NCBI GenBank assembly: GCA_033961575.1
Contig: CM066727.1
Coordinates: 1,946,001 to 2,010,000, forward strand
Origin: Aselliscus stoliczkanus
Lineage: Eukaryota; Chordata; Mammalia; Chiroptera; Hipposideridae
Reading direction: 5' to 3'
DNA: 64,000 nucleotides
The notes under the pieces were generated by a model. The model was not told where the DNA came from. It was given only the letters and a program-made list of their open reading frames with translations, and did not search any database. Shown one piece after another: positions 40,796 to 53,973 of the stretch (position 1 is its first letter; each line of letters opens with the position of its first letter). A program made the translations under genes and the position numbers.

Positions 40796-41984
40796 CAATG
40801 GAGGAAAAAAAAACGGTGATTTCTCAGTAAAGAAACTATATTACTATCATAAACATTAATTATATTTGGAAGAAGGCCAGTGAAATTGTATTTCACAAAC
40901 ACCCCTTACAGGGAAAGAATCATTCATTGTAGAAAGCAGTGATCCATCCACCTAGAGTTAGAAGAAAGCCTGCTTTGGCTCCAGAGCTGCCTCTGAAAAT
41001 ATGAGTTCTAGGTTGTGGGCCTAATGCACGTTGCTGCAGAATCAAGTCCGTCAGGTGCACAAACCACAGTGAGAAGAGCCCGTCGGGCTCCGACACACCA
41101 GCCCTGCTCCATCCAGGCCTGGCCCGGGCAGGGCACTGAACACAGCGCCATCTCACCATCGGACAAGCCCGTCGCTACGGCAGGAAATTCTACTTGTGTC
41201 TCCGATTTCACACCCCCTGAGGTTGGTGTTATCTGAAATGGGAGCAAAGGAGAGCCTTCTGGGGAAAAGATGCAGAGTTGCCCGTTTCACAGGTAAAATT
41301 AATAGTAGATAAAAGAGAGGGGGAAATAAGGAAACACTTTCCTTCCCCGCTCATTGAGGACTCCTCCTCTGCAATGTCAGAGTGAATATTAGCCGAGACA
41401 GAGGCACAAGCGTCCCCAGGGCCTGGGGACAGCCGTGGGTGTCTGTAAAAGTCATTGAATCAGGGTGAAACCAATTTCTAAAATTCTGGGTGAAACAAAT
41501 CAAGCATCATTCTTTTCTAAAGGGGGCTCTCAGCTTAGTAAAATTTAAGGTACAAAAATTTATTTTATCTACTCAAGAGAATGTAAAAGTAGGCTGAGTT
41601 TTCCAAACTGATCTGCCTGGGAAGTCCTGTCTCACCAGCTGTCCAGGGCAACTACAATTCCACGGAAATAATTCTGAGAAACACGTCACTATGGATATAT
41701 AATATGGACTATTTTTTAAAGTGAAAAGTATAAAAACCAAAATGTAGACACAATTTATTTGTCAGTGATTTAAGAGAGCTATACATTTTAGACACACCCC
41801 TCTATCATTCCTGGTCATGTGTCTGTGTTTGAACCTCTAGAACCACATTAAACAAATTAAATAAATATAAGGAGTTTGTTTTGAAAACATACTCTGTATT
41901 TCTTTTTTCTAGGTCCCAATCTTCCATTCTTTCTATTTACTTTGATTTTAGTTTTCACATTTTTTATTATTTTTTCCAAAGCAT
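40796..41984. other. No recognised feature
   Basis: Intronic DNA with two opposite overlapping frames near 41.0-41.25 kb, no domain, no assigned repeat. Confidence 0.35.
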
Positions 41985-42230
41985 TTTTATTGAATATCTA
42001 TTATGTGTCACACTCCATTATTAGTACCAAAGATGAACAAATTAATAAGACAGACAAAAGCCCATATCATGGCGATAACAATCTACACAAGGGAGGAAAA
42101 AATACACAGTAAACAAATCGAACAAGAAGAAAAAGTGCGTCGTAGTACTTGACAGTAATAAACCAAATGATATGATTAATAATGGGTTAGGGAGAGATGG
42201 AATTGGAGAGCACGCCACTTTTTATGACCC
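41985..42230 (-). mobile_element. L2 3' end, antisense
   Basis: TTGAATATCTATTATGTGTC, CCAAAGATGAACAAATTAAT, GACAGACAAAAGCCCATATC and ATACACAGTAAACAAATCGA match the reverse complement of the L2 3' end in order. Confidence 0.65.
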
Positions 42231-43565
42231 TCTTAACCTGAGGCGCCCACATAAAATCCAGGTGTGGTCACACAGAAAGGAGTGCAGTGGGGCCCTGCAT
42301 CCACCCTGCGGTCCCAATTGTCACTTACAGCAGCCAGCGCTCATGAGGCTGGGAGGAGTAACTGTGGTACCAACAAAACCTGTGTCCCTTTCATGCTCGC
42401 TTCCCATGAGTTTCATCAAGTTCCCTCGCACAGTCTTACAAAAACGTGGTCAAGAACCTCCGTGATACTACCGCTCTTGACCACTTGATTGTGTTTCTGG
42501 CAATAAAGCATATATCTATCATTCAGAACACTGGCAAGCATGTCCAGAGTTGTTCCACGGAAACTATGAAGTGTCTGATAATGGAACCATGGGTCACTAC
42601 ATCAGGAAAAGTCGGCATGAACTATTCTTAGAGTAGTGATATCATCACAAGCACACTTTTGTTTCTATATTCCAACAACTGTTGTACTTCAGGTCTTATG
42701 ACTTTATCATTTGTTAAAAAGCCTTTTCAAATCCCGCTGGAGAAAACCTCTTAGTCTGACTGCAGGCTGGGAAACAGCCACGCTCAGGGCGGAGGGGGTG
42801 GGTCAGCGGCGCGAGGAGTGGGCTCTGCTCTGTGGTGAGGGAGGCTGAGGCTGGAAAAACGAATGATGACTCAATGTCTAATTTACTATTTCAACCTTTG
42901 CTCCTGTTTTGTCTAGCACATAAATCTGCTCAATGTACAATCCATGTACACTTTCAATTTCAGATGTATAATAAACTAAATTTTTATTTATGATTTATGA
43001 TTTGGTTTCATGCTTACAATGCATGAAGTTATATGTATAATAAGAAGAAAGCTAATTCGGTTTTACGGAAAGTACTCTTAGAAGAAAATTCCAGAAAATA
43101 AAATTTAGAACCTTCCCATTGGCAAGTCAACTCAGAACACCTTAGACTTAATGATGTTGTATAACTAACTGCAACAACAAGTTGGAAACTGTAAGGAATA
43201 ATAGAAAGCTCATTTTGTGTAAGATCAGGATACAGCATGTGTAGACAACAAATATCCAAATGGCAAAATTTAAGAAACACAGTTAAAGCAGCATGCTTTT
43301 GAGGTTTAAGTAGACTAGAAGAGGGAAACCCACCTTTTCCGCTCCTTTAACTCTTAGTACTTCTGAAAAGCTCATCATTCAATTCTGAATAGACATTTCA
43401 TTTTTCACTGTCTGCTTTGCCTACTACAGTATGAGGAGGCTTTCTAGGTGAATGAACTATTTCTAAACATGGTTTTATTCTAAAATGAACTATTTCTGAA
43501 TACAGTTTTCCTAGAGAATGGCTATTTGTGCAATTATTTGAAGATGAGTACTATAACTTATTTCT
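42231..43565. other. Unassigned intronic sequence
   Basis: Contains a short local duplication near 43450-43510 (AATGAACTATTTCT twice, 35 to 36 bp apart). Nothing else assigned. Confidence 0.35.
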
Positions 43566-43583
43566 GGGGGGGCGGGGGGGGGG
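43566..43583 (+). repeat. G-rich run
   Basis: GGGGGGCGGGGGGGGGG-type tract followed by an AGAAGAAAAAG purine run. Confidence 0.9.
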
Positions 43584-43849
43584 AGAAGAAAAAGAAAACC
43601 TGGAGTTCCTTAACGATTGAAGTAGAATCCAAAATAGCAATGTGGGTTGATTTAGCTGTGATGTCTACCTGTCCATTAATTAACACAGGGGACACTGACT
43701 CACATTACCTGATTGGCTAGACACAGACTCCCACCTCTTTCCTCAACTGACACTGGTCAACATCTACTGAGTCTAGTGAGGCAACCAATCTCCCCAGTTC
43801 CCCATTTAGAGTTTTGTAAATGGAGACATCATTAGATTGATAGACTGAT

Positions 43850-43901
<52 letters not shown>

Positions 43902-43902
43902 T
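43850..43902 (+). repeat. GATA microsatellite
   Basis: About twelve GATA units. The overlapping 'YLSIYLSI' frame on the minus strand is this repeat translated. Confidence 0.97.
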
Positions 43903-44329
43903 TGATAGACAGATGACAGATAGATGGATGACAGGTAGATGATACAAAATCTTCATCTTTGTTTAAAAAAATACAGTTCAAACAGATTGGTAAATACAAA
44001 AGGAATCGATAATAATTTTTAGGCACCACATGTGGGCAAACATTTTGCATGTCCGGCAAAAAGGAGAAATCAATTACATTATACTGTTTTCACTCTTAAA
44101 TAACAGAACCCGCAAGTATCGCAAAAATCTTTTCTTCAGAATTCAGTTCAAGTCAGGATTGGCCATATCTGTCCTTATAGAGTGACCACAGGTGACATGA
44201 GGAGATCATATCTGGAACCAAACTTTATCAAAGATTAGAATCTTTGCTAAACGAGCTACATGCCTGAGAACAAGGGCCACGTGGCAGGATGATATGTGAA
44301 GAATTAAAGGATATGTGTGTATATATGAG

Positions 44330-44884
44330 ATCTGACAGTAAGCTCACAAACTCATCCTAGAAAAAGTGCCACACACCTCATTGCTGAATATCATTGATCA
44401 CCTTCGAAGTCCTCCCCTTGGGAAGCTATGCACCGACACCAGTGCCTAGTCCACCCTTCAAACCAATTTTGGAACTCTTTTCCTGGATGGGCCATTAAAG
44501 TTGTCATCGTATTACCCTTGATGTCCTGAATGTCATCAAAATGTCTTCCTTTCAGTATTTCCTTTATCTTCAAGTAAAGAAAGAAGTTATTGGGGGCCAG
44601 ATCAGGTGAGTAGGGAGGGTGTTCCAATACAGTGATTTGTTTACTGGCTAAAAACTCCCTCCCAGACAGTGCCGTGTGAGCTGGTGCACTGTCGTGATGT
44701 AAGAGCCATGAATTGTTGGTGAAAAGTTCAGGTCATCTAACTTTTTCACGCAGCCTTTCAGCACTTCCTAATAGTAAACTTGGTTAACTGTTTGTCCAGT
44801 TGGTACAAATTCATAATGAATAATCCCTCTGATGTAAAAAATAGTTTGCAACATCATTGCAACAAGTTCACAGACTTATCAGAA
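44330..44884 (-). mobile_element. Mariner, family B, lacking the N-terminal half
   Basis: About 555 bp. The C-terminal transposase part on the minus strand (44391-44627) contains HPPYSPDLAPNNFFLYLKIK, ILKGRHFDDIQDIK and a C-terminal CIASQGEDFEGD block. It closely resembles the same segment of the element at 18793-19714, so both belong to one family. Here the catalytic-core side is kept (44640-44830, frames broken) while the DNA-binding region is gone. Ends CTGACAGTAAGCTCACAAAC (left) and the inverse of TGATAAGTCTGTGAACTTGT (right) are diverged versions of the family B termini. Confidence 0.82.
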
Positions 44885-44885
44885 C

Positions 44886-45900
44886 TTGTATGTATATACA
44901 CATGTGCATTTGTGTGCACGCGTGTGTGAGCATGTGTACAGGGAAGGGTACACATACCTGTCATTTTTCTCCTACAGTTTACCTACACCCTGAGGACCTT
45001 GGTCCAGGCACAGCACCAGTTAAAATTACAGGCTTCTAAATTCCAAAGTGTGATCCAGGTGTGATTCCCGACACATGTTTACAGGAGACTTGATGGCGCA
45101 TTTCCCCCACTCCTCACCACCCACTGTAAAGAATAAAAACAAAATGACACCCACGCCCACGTGGGGCAGGAGACCCTGGAGAGCTGGCAGAGACGGGGGT
45201 GGAGCCCCAGTTTCCCACCACCTTCGTCCAAGTGGCAGCCCGGCGCGGGGGTGGGGCAGACAGAGGTCCCGAGTGCCCTGTGGGCATCCCGGGCTACTGC
45301 AGACTTGCTGCCACTCCCCAGCGGTGACCGCACAGAGGAGGCTTTGTCTTAGGGTGCAGCGTCTCTGGAGGAGACATGGCAGCAGGTGAGCCTAAGGCTG
45401 AGAAGGCCCAGCCCCTGTGGCCTGGAGGGACACAGCAGGCCATCCCTATGGGCCCACGGCCTCGGTGACGGACAGAGAGGAAGCCACACACCTGGAGACA
45501 GGGTGAGGGGTGTGCCCGCCAGGGGCTTGGGCAAGGCCCGGGGGTGGGGGGTCAAAGCAGTCCTGCTGCTCCCCCCACTGCCCGATGGCCTGTCCTTGAC
45601 ACTGGCATTTAGCACCATCAACAGGGGCACGGGTGAGGGTCACACTGGCTGTAAAGCCACAGGCACAAGGATTCCTGGTGGTAACAAATTTAAGGGTGAA
45701 GAACTAAATAAAATGTTCTGCCTGACAAAATGGAGGCCTTGAAACAAACTTGATCACAGTCCCAAGACAAATAAAGAGCACTGTGCACACCTGAATTCAC
45801 GGGCCTCACACACACGTCTCAGCTTGCTGTGCAAAGCATCTCACCATCCCTCTTAGACTCAGGTCTCTCCCTGCCTCTGCACCTCTGCTGCTGGCCGTCT
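44886..45900. other. Intronic sequence, GC-rich from 45.15 kb
   Basis: GT-rich at 44.88-44.95 kb. The 45.15-45.63 kb part is GC-rich with overlapping frames on both strands and no recognised domain. Confidence 0.35.
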
Positions 45901-45920
45901 CCCACTCCTCTCTCTGTCTC

Positions 45921-45981
<61 letters not shown>

Positions 45982-46075
45982 ATCTCTCTCTCTCCCCCAC
46001 CCGACTCTCTCTCTCTCTCTCTCGCCCCTTTTTCATTCTTCTCTCTCCTCCTCTTCCTCCTTCTTACTTTCTTAA
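45901..46075 (+). repeat. Imperfect CT/polypyrimidine tract
   Basis: Long CTCTCTGT and CTCTCT runs to 46023, then CTCCTCTTCCTCC-type pyrimidines to about 46070. The overlapping serine-leucine and arginine-glutamate frames are repeat artefacts. Confidence 0.95.
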
Positions 46076-46289
46076 TCAGTAAAAACATGTTTACTTCCCA
46101 TTAACAGATTTATACTAGTTACATTGGTAGGTTATGGAGGAGGGTGATGAATTTTCTAAAAACTGTATTCGGAAGAATTTGAAGGTATTTTTCTAACTTT
46201 AGAGAGAAAAATGCCATTTGATGAAGAATAGAAATGAGAGGAGACACTGTCAGGGGCACTCCAATGGCATGAACACCCTTAGAACATGT

Positions 46290-46385
46290 CTGCCAAGTCT
46301 TCACCCTACCCGTGAAATACGCCCAGGGCTGCCAGCTGTGCCGGGTACACCGTAGGCACTCAATAAACACATGTTGGAAGAGGGA
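46290..46385 (+). mobile_element. L2/MIR-type 3' end
   Basis: GCTGTGCCGGGTACACCGTA followed by GGCACTCAATAAACACATGT resembles the last part of an L2 or MIR element. Short, so the family is uncertain. Confidence 0.45.
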
Positions 46386-48849
46386 CATGGAGTCACTTTC
46401 TGGAGGCTGCATATGCCAGTGTGCAGGTGAAACAGCCTGAGAACTAACGCTGACCAAGAAAGCCGTCTGCCCTCCACCCTCCTACAGGCCTACAAGGGGC
46501 AGCCGCTGTCCGTGCTCAGCCTTCCATGTACGATGCGCCATGCAAGTCCCAAGGATGTCCTGAGAAGGTACGGGGCCAGGGACACGCCGTCGAGCCACAT
46601 CGGGCAGTGCGTAAAATAAATGTAAATCACTACGGGGATATTACTGGGACAACAACTCATATTGCCATTAGTGAAAATGCAGTAAAAGGTTACTGCCAGA
46701 AATTGAAGTGTGGGTTGGGTCTTGAAAGATCTAGAGCATATTTCTTTCTTCAAAATGAATGCATGTGTTCTAGATTGAAAAGCCACCACAGGAAGTCCTG
46801 TTGGTACCAAAGCCGGTGGTTTGCTCAGGGGACTGCCAACAGCCTTGTGTGTCCAGAGCAGTCATTGCCGCCTGCTTTCCCAGCGGCAAGGTGGCGGCCC
46901 CATCTGCCCCAGTCATTCCCCTTAGGCACAGGGCTTGCTCCTCTTCTATCTTCTCTCTCTCTCGTTGGGGTACAAACTTGGTTCTTTCACGCCTCCTTCA
47001 TGTTTCATCTGAGAAATACTAGCCTATGGAGCAGAAATACAGGACAGGGGAGGCGGGCACAGAGCCACACGGGGAGGTCCCGGAGGACTTGCTGTGATTG
47101 GTCCAGCTGGACATCTCTCCCAGCCTCCTGCACGGTGCCTGAGCGCTGACAGCCCTGTGCAGTGAATAAGCCGGACAAACCCGAGACAAGGCCCAGGCGA
47201 AGGTCACCTCCTGAGAGCACAGCAAGGCTGGCCAGCGCAGGGGAGGCTGGAGGGAGCGGTCCAACAGCGGAGGACAAAGCACGCCCCCCGCCAGCTGGCA
47301 GGGCCACCTTGTGGTCACCGGCCTCTAGTTGGAAAGAAGATGCTTCAGCCACCCTCGCGGATTCTCCACTCAGAACAGCATGGTGACACTTCATGGCATG
47401 GTCCCCACGGAGGGAAAGACGTGGTCCTAACGAGCACGGCTGGGGGGACACATGGGCCGTGCACCCCCCGGGCCAGCGCCGGAGGGCCACCTCAGGCTGT
47501 GCCCTTGTCAGTGATGAGGGTGCAGCGGCCGCCATGACTGGGATGCCTCCGCTACCCTCTGATTTTCACACGGCACCTGTCATTTCTGGGTCATTTTCTC
47601 TTCTTACAACAACAATTTTTAGACTCCTCTCAAGTCTTAAGGCAATTAAGCGCCACTAAAAATGCAGTAGAGCATAGATGGAGCTCTCTAGCCTACAGAA
47701 AGAGAAACTAGTATTTCATAGGGTTTTTAGACACTGGCTGTTAACAGCAGACCAACAAAGGCCCCCAAGAGCGATCGGATTATAAGGCCCGTCCTGACGA
47801 TAATGCTTTTGGAAGGGGCTTCAGATGGCCGGCAGGGGAGCTTCAGACTGCGACCAGCGGTCAGAAGCTCGGCATTAGACAAACGTGAGCATTGTCCCAG
47901 GAGGAAATCTCATTTAAATCTCCTGAGTGTGTTACAGGTTCATGGGAACCCACTATTTACAAACAAGAGACTCAGGTGCCTGACAAAGGAGGAGAAACAT
48001 CCTCACACTGGCACACACCTGCTCCTGCATGGCCGAAGCCCTCACACAGGTGACCCACTTCGGGAGGGACAGGCAGGCAGGGAGGGGGGCTGGCAGCAGC
48101 AGGACCAGGATCGGGCTGGGGGCTGGTCCCCCGTCACAGCTGCCCCATGCCCTTCGCCTAAGCCCTCCGGTCTTCTCGTAGGACCAGTGGGAGCCTCCCA
48201 CCTTCCGGACGATCTCCCCGGAGACTCCTGGCCCTCCCCATCTGAGATCAGGGAGCCCAGGGCCCCCACGCGAAGCGTGGGTCCGGGGGTGTTGATCGGC
48301 TGCTCTCGGTCCTCTGCAGCTTGAGTGAGAGACCAGGGAGGCGGTGCCCAAGGTGCGCGAGGGGACTGGGCAGTCAGAAAGGGGACACAGTGGCCTCAGC
48401 CTCTGGACAGCTCCTGCCTCAGTCACCTCTGGGGACAAACCATCAGCACATACTGTTCTGCTCCATGAACAGGTCAAGCCTAGCAGGGACCTAAGCAGCA
48501 CGGAGAGTAGGCAGGGGACCAGGCATCAACCACTTCCTCAGGGCCAGGAACGCGGTGAGCGCCCCCCGAGAAGACCGCACTGTGGGGGCCCCATCCCCAC
48601 CGCACAGGTCAGAAAACAGGACTCAGAGTGGGCCTCAAAAAAATAAAGGACAGTCCTCCCACTGTCCGCCTTCGCAGCCCTGAGTGCAAAGGGGTTGTGT
48701 CATAAGGAGGGAAATTTTCCGAGAAACCTAGCTTAAGTGTTTTTAAAATTTCCTCCTGCTCCTATTATAGTTAGCAAATTTTGCCTATGAACAAACCCCT
48801 GAATATTGATTTAATCCTAAATGTTTTAAAAAAACAAAGAACCTTTCAT
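46386..48849. other. Intronic sequence, GC-rich at 46.9-48.6 kb
   Basis: Many overlapping frames up to 207 codons (46526-47149 plus) and 182 codons (47953-48501 minus). None shows a domain, and the strands compete, as expected from GC-rich non-coding DNA. Confidence 0.4.
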
Positions 48850-49120
48850 TCACTTTCCCTGGCTTTATTGAGCTATACCTGACAGGCGGCATTATGGAAG
48901 TTGCAGGCGTACCAGGTGGTCTGATACACGCCTACACTGGGAGTGATGACACAGCAGGGCTAGCTAACACCTCCACCACTCACGCCTAACGTCTTTTGTG
49001 CGGTGACAACTTTTCAGGTCTACTCTCTCGGCAGCTTCCAAGGCTACAGTACGACCTTGTTAGCTGCCATCACCAGGCAGAATGTCACAACCCAGAATGC
49101 GGCTCCCTCTGTGAGCGGAC
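48850..49120 (-). mobile_element. L1 3' UTR, antisense
   Basis: GGCTTTATTGAGCTATACCT, GGTCTGATACACGCCTACAC, GCTAGCTAACACCTCCACCA and CAGGTCTACTCTCTCGGCAG are the reversed landmarks of an older L1 3' UTR. Confidence 0.7.
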
Positions 49121-49439
49121 TGAGGTTCTCATCTGAGGGGAAGAAAGCTGGCCGCATCATTTCATAGTCTCGTAACAATGGTGCTAACGGCACCTGTGTT
49201 TCCTTCTGGTTATGAAGATCAGCACACTGTGCACAACCTGCCTGGCCAGCAGCGGGGCTCAGGGCCTACTGCAGACAAGAGGAAACACACCGTAGCTATC
49301 TTCTTGGCATAATTAGATTCCTGAAACTTTGCCTGTAAATCACAGTTCTGCATATAAAATCAACACGTATCACTGCCTTACAATATATGCAAATACAAAT
49401 GCATTCCTCCTGTAAAAGTAAAACTCAATGATTTAAGCA

Positions 49440-49860
49440 CTGTCTACTGAACACTTGGCGTGAACAGAGGGCTGTGCTCGGTGCTGCGAGGGCAATCATG
49501 AGTGAAACCAGATCTGTCCCTCACGGAGCTCAGACTCTCAGGGGGAGAGAGACGATGCACGTGCAGGATGTGTATTAAATCAGAGCTGTGACACAGGCAC
49601 AGGGAGCTTTGGAGGGTGGCCGGAGCCAGGCAGCCGAGTGACCAGGCGAGGGTGGGGAGAGCCGTTTCAGACAGCCTGGTCTGGGAGCGGCGCTGGTCAG
49701 ACAGAAGGCAGGGCGCTGGGCTCGTGAGCGCTGGTCACCCACGTTCCCCAGGCGCCCCGGTAGCTCCCGGGGACACTGACAGGGTGGAGGACGTCAACAC
49801 GCCACGGGAACCTGAAGGACGGACGCAGCGTCGGAGAAGCAAAGGAAAGCTAACGGGGAG
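49440..49860 (-). mobile_element. L2 3' region, antisense
   Basis: ACTGTCTACTGAACACTTGG, GCTCGGTGCTGCGAGGGCAA, CTCACGGAGCTCAGACTCTC and the following GGGAGAGAGACGATGC text match the reverse complement of the L2 end. Confidence 0.6.
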
Positions 49861-52004
49861 CTGATGGGAAGTAGGATGCCGGGATTTCAGATTATGCATC
49901 TACTCCACTTCAGAGAATAACTGGATTTTCCATTGTAGCAATTTTAAATAGGACGCAAGGAAACATTCCGCAAACCAGGAGAATGGGCGCCGTACAGGAC
50001 GGAGAGAGCCAGGATTGCCCAGACCTCTCTCCACTATTCCCCCAGCCACTGAGAAGACAGGGTTATCTCAATGACACCCGTGAACACCCCTAAAGCAAAC
50101 CCTGAGGTAGCTCGCAGCTTACCCATGTTTCTGTCTCTGCCTTCTCATTATTAAAATAAACAAATAAATAAAATGTTAAAAAGCCAGTGAAACAACTTAA
50201 TAAAAAGCAATTCTTAAGGAAAAAAAACCAAGTCTGGTTTCTGGTTTATGTACTATTTTCAAGTGTAACTTTTTATATTTCCATGGAGCAAGACACAGGT
50301 GGCCCGTGGCCCTGACACTGACCTGCCATGAAGAAACAATGAAACTCACTCACTGCAGCAACACGCTTGGAGGCAGGAATGAAACCATCGCAGTGTTACA
50401 AGAAGAGGAGAGGGTTGGACATGGAAATAGGTGGAAAGGGGCAGCACTTTGTTAACAGACCTGGCTGTGGACTTCTCTCTGCTTTGCATCTATTGATCGT
50501 GTCATTTTCCTTTATGTGCCTCAGTTTCTCCTTCCATCTGATGACACATAATTCCATTTGACAGCCCTGAACTTTACAGAGTGCATTTATGTGAGATCTC
50601 TTGGAGAAAAATAATGTGCTAAGATATAAGAATAACAGTTATTAGATTGAATGGTGATATATGAATGTGAATAATGCAAATTACAGAATTAGTTTTGAAG
50701 TCATAACTATCAGTCTTTCAACTCTCTTTTGAGTGTGGGTCATGTTTTAAGTTGATAATCTGTCCTGTGACCCATGGTGGTTCACTGCATTGGCTTAGCG
50801 GGATGCTACACCAGGCTATGAGCTGACATCTCTAGGGACAGGCCTGTTAGCTTCAATTCAATACAATTCAACAGAAAAAGAAAAGTATCTCCCATGTGTT
50901 GGGCTCAGTAAGAAGAAGTAAAATCAATACAGCCTGTCCTCTTTCCCACGACCAACCATGATAGAAACATAACTGGAACAGAAATATATGTTTGTTTACT
51001 CCAGGTGACTCTAAAGTGACAGAACCCTAAATCCATGGCACGAGCTCAAGGTGCTGGGAAAGTTGGGGTAACTGGATGGAGGCAGGTGGCGGGGAAGACC
51101 GCTTGTCCTACAAATAGAAGCTTGGGTGGGTGTGGAGTGCAGGGGTGACGAGGATGCACTCTAGCTCATAAAACGTCAAGCCCAGGGGGCACCGTGGGCC
51201 ATGTGTGAGCGCTCCCCAATTTCACTGCTCTGAGCCCTGAACCTGTTTCTGTGCTGGCCTGCCCTGCTCAGCTGAGAAAAGCTGCCATGGGTGTTGGAGA
51301 TGTGGCAGGAGCAAGGACCACTCAGTCAAGAACACGAGTAAGACTGGACAGCGCAAGACAGAACAGTGTGGGGCAGTGGGAACTCTGCCGATGAGGGGGT
51401 TTCAGGGCAGACGATGGCTCTGCATAAACCCGGCACTGGTGCTGGATGTCTGCCTGGGGGTGAGCGAGAGGGGTACATATGGAAAAGTAGGACAGCGGGT
51501 GATGGGGAGAGATGAAGAGCCCACCTGCTAGAGAAATCAGGGAGGTCCTGAAATCCAATTGCAGCATCTATTAGACGTGATAAAGAATTTTTAAAGGATA
51601 GATCTCAGGGTTCTATAACTTCTGGGTATACACACGTACATTTATATCATATAATATTTGCATAAGTATCTGCAACATAAACAATACTTATATTTTATAT
51701 ATAAAGGCCCCATACCACATGGCAGGGTATAGCATGGGGGCTGCTCATCCGTGTGGATCCCTCGTGTGAATTCACATGGGACAGCCCCTCCGAGTAGTCA
51801 GCTGGCATACGGAGCACCCTGCTGAGCACAGGCCGCCGCAGGCTAAGGGGAATGGCACGGCGCTCGGCTCAGGGCTGGAGTCTAGTCATAGCTTGACCCC
51901 TCACAGTTCTCCTCTGTGATGCCCACATCGGCACACTCCTAACCAGAGCTCTGCAAGGCAGGTGTGAAAAATTCAGTTCTCATTTTCTTATTACAACCTA
52001 TTTA
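49861..52004. other. No recognised feature
   Basis: Unique-looking intron DNA; an AT-rich patch at 51.6-51.7 kb. No domain in the few open frames. Confidence 0.35.
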
Positions 52005-52110
52005 GGTAAACAGGGACTTTGAGGTCAGTAAAACCCAGTTTCAAATCACAACTCTAACCATTCCAACAGCTATACTTGCCAAAATGGGGATAACTGTATC
52101 TGCCCACACA
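52005..52110 (-). mobile_element. MIR fragment, antisense
   Basis: GACTTTGAGGTCAGTAAAAC, CCAGTTTCAAATCACAACTC and CAAAATGGGGATAACTGTAT are reverse MIR landmarks in order. Confidence 0.6.
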
Positions 52111-52914
52111 TTCTGCTAGCAAGGGAGACCAACAAATGAGAGGTACCGGTGTCCAGCATTAAATCTCCCCCCACTCCAGCTCCACCCCACATACTGGAAT
52201 CTAACTTCTTCCGTCCATTTATTCATGAACCTTCTGTCTTGATAAACACACCTTGTCTTTTGGAGAGCGGTCAATGAGGAAAGCTCAGACAACTGTTCCA
52301 AAATTGACCAGAATTCAAATAAGAAAGCTTTGTATTTTGGGATTCATTTATCTACAATTCTTTATAGATAACCTTAGAGTTAACAATTAGATTGTCTATG
52401 GAAAAAAAGATTTCCAAAGAAACTAGAATAATAGTATAGATTAAATCAGATGAAGAATATTTTACCAACCTAATTGAACAATTTTCAAAGGAAAACAGCC
52501 CCAAATTACATATAATTACAGTGTTAACTACAAATAAATTTTATCCACTTATATTGACAATGTTGGTCATTAGTTTGGATTATATGTTAGTCATTAGTTT
52601 TTTGTTTTTTAATTCTCTCTTGTGAAATAAACATTTTTTTAAATTAGTTTCAGGTGTACAACACAGTGCAATAGTTATACTTTTTACCCCTCAAAGTGAT
52701 AACTCCTCTCACCATCCCACTCCCCCCCCCATATCATACATACCTACTACAATTCCTTTGACTCCCTTCCACAGTATAATCCACATCCCGTGACTATCTA
52801 TATATTCAATTACAGTTGGCATACAATATTATACAACCTCAGCTTCAGGTGTACAGTGCCGTGATCAAGTCTCTATTCCACCCATGAAGTGGTCTCACTA
52901 ACAAGACATGTGAC

Positions 52915-53330
52915 CATCTGACACCCCACAAAATTTTTACAACATTATTATATTCCCCAAACTGTGTTTCATATCCCTGTGGCAATATTGTAGTTGTCTA
53001 TTATGCTGTCTAATCCCTTCCCCCTCCCAATTAGCAACTCTGATTTTTCCTCTATATCTATGAGTCTGTTTCTGTTTACTTTGCTTGTTCATTCAGTTTT
53101 TCAGATTCCACATATAAGTGAGATCATATGGTATTTGTCTTTCTCCGACTGGTTTCTTTCATTTAACATAATAGTCTCTTCACAACATTATCAATTACAT
53201 TCCCAGAACTGCCCCCATATCCCTGCGGCAACATTGTAATCACCCACCTTCGCTGTCCAGAACCTTCCCCCTCTCCCTCATCCCCACTCCCTCCCAGCCA
53301 GCAACCATCAGTTTTTCCTTTATATCTGCT
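52915..53330 (-). repeat. Internal duplication in the 3' part of the L1-derived insertion
   Basis: On the plus strand CATATCCCTGTGGCAATATT (52970) recurs as CATATCCCTGCGGCAACATT (53216), followed in both by a CCTTCCCCCTC block, an AGCAACTCTGATTTTTCCTC / AGCAACCATCAGTTTTTCCT block and TATATCT. Spacing is about 246-255 bp. The L1-end motif TTTCAGGTGTACA also occurs twice (52648 and 52844). Confidence 0.7.
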
Positions 53331-53973
53331 TGATATGATTTCAATCTTCTTAAATTTACTGAGACTTGTTTTGTAGCCTAACATGTGATCTATCTTGGAA
53401 AATGTCCGATGTGCACTTGAGAAGAATGCATATTCTGTTGTTTCAGGGTGAAATGCTCTAAAAATACCGACGAAGTCCAGCTAGTCTAAAGTATCATTTA
53501 AGACCACTCTTTCCATGTTGATTTTCTGTCTAGAGGATCTGTCCATTGGTGACAATGGGGTGTTGAAGTGCCCTACTATGACAGTTTTACTGTTGATCTC
53601 TCTTTATGTGTGTCAAAATCTGTTCTATATAATTAGGAGCTCCTATATTGGGAGCATAGATGTTTATTAGGGTTATGGTGCCCTTCTTTGTCATTTATTG
53701 TAGACTCCATTTTAAAGTCTATTTTGTCCAAAATAAATACTGCTACTCCAGCTTTATTTTCTCATTTGCATTTGCATGAAATATCTTATTCCATCTGTAA
53801 ACAGCATATACATGGGTCCAATTTTCTTATCCACTCAGCCACTCTCTGTCTTTTGATTGGAGCATTTAGCCCATTCACATTTAAAATGATTATTGATAAG
53901 TGCATATGTATTGCCATTTTGTTATTTGTATTCCTGGTCTTCCTAGGTTAGCTTGTTTACCCCTTTCTTTTGT

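Noticed and set aside
43850..43956. Open frame of repeating YLSI units
   Set aside because: Direct translation of a GATA microsatellite.
45819..46104. Arg-Glu-rich and Ser-Leu-rich frames on opposite strands
   Set aside because: Both are translations of the CT/GA microsatellite.
46526..47149. 207-codon plus-strand open frame
   Set aside because: Lies in GC-rich DNA with large competing minus-strand frames, no domain, no splice-compatible neighbour.
47953..48501. 182-codon minus-strand open frame on the CSMD1 strand
   Set aside because: No Sushi or CUB cysteine pattern, overlapped by a plus-strand frame of similar length; composition effect.
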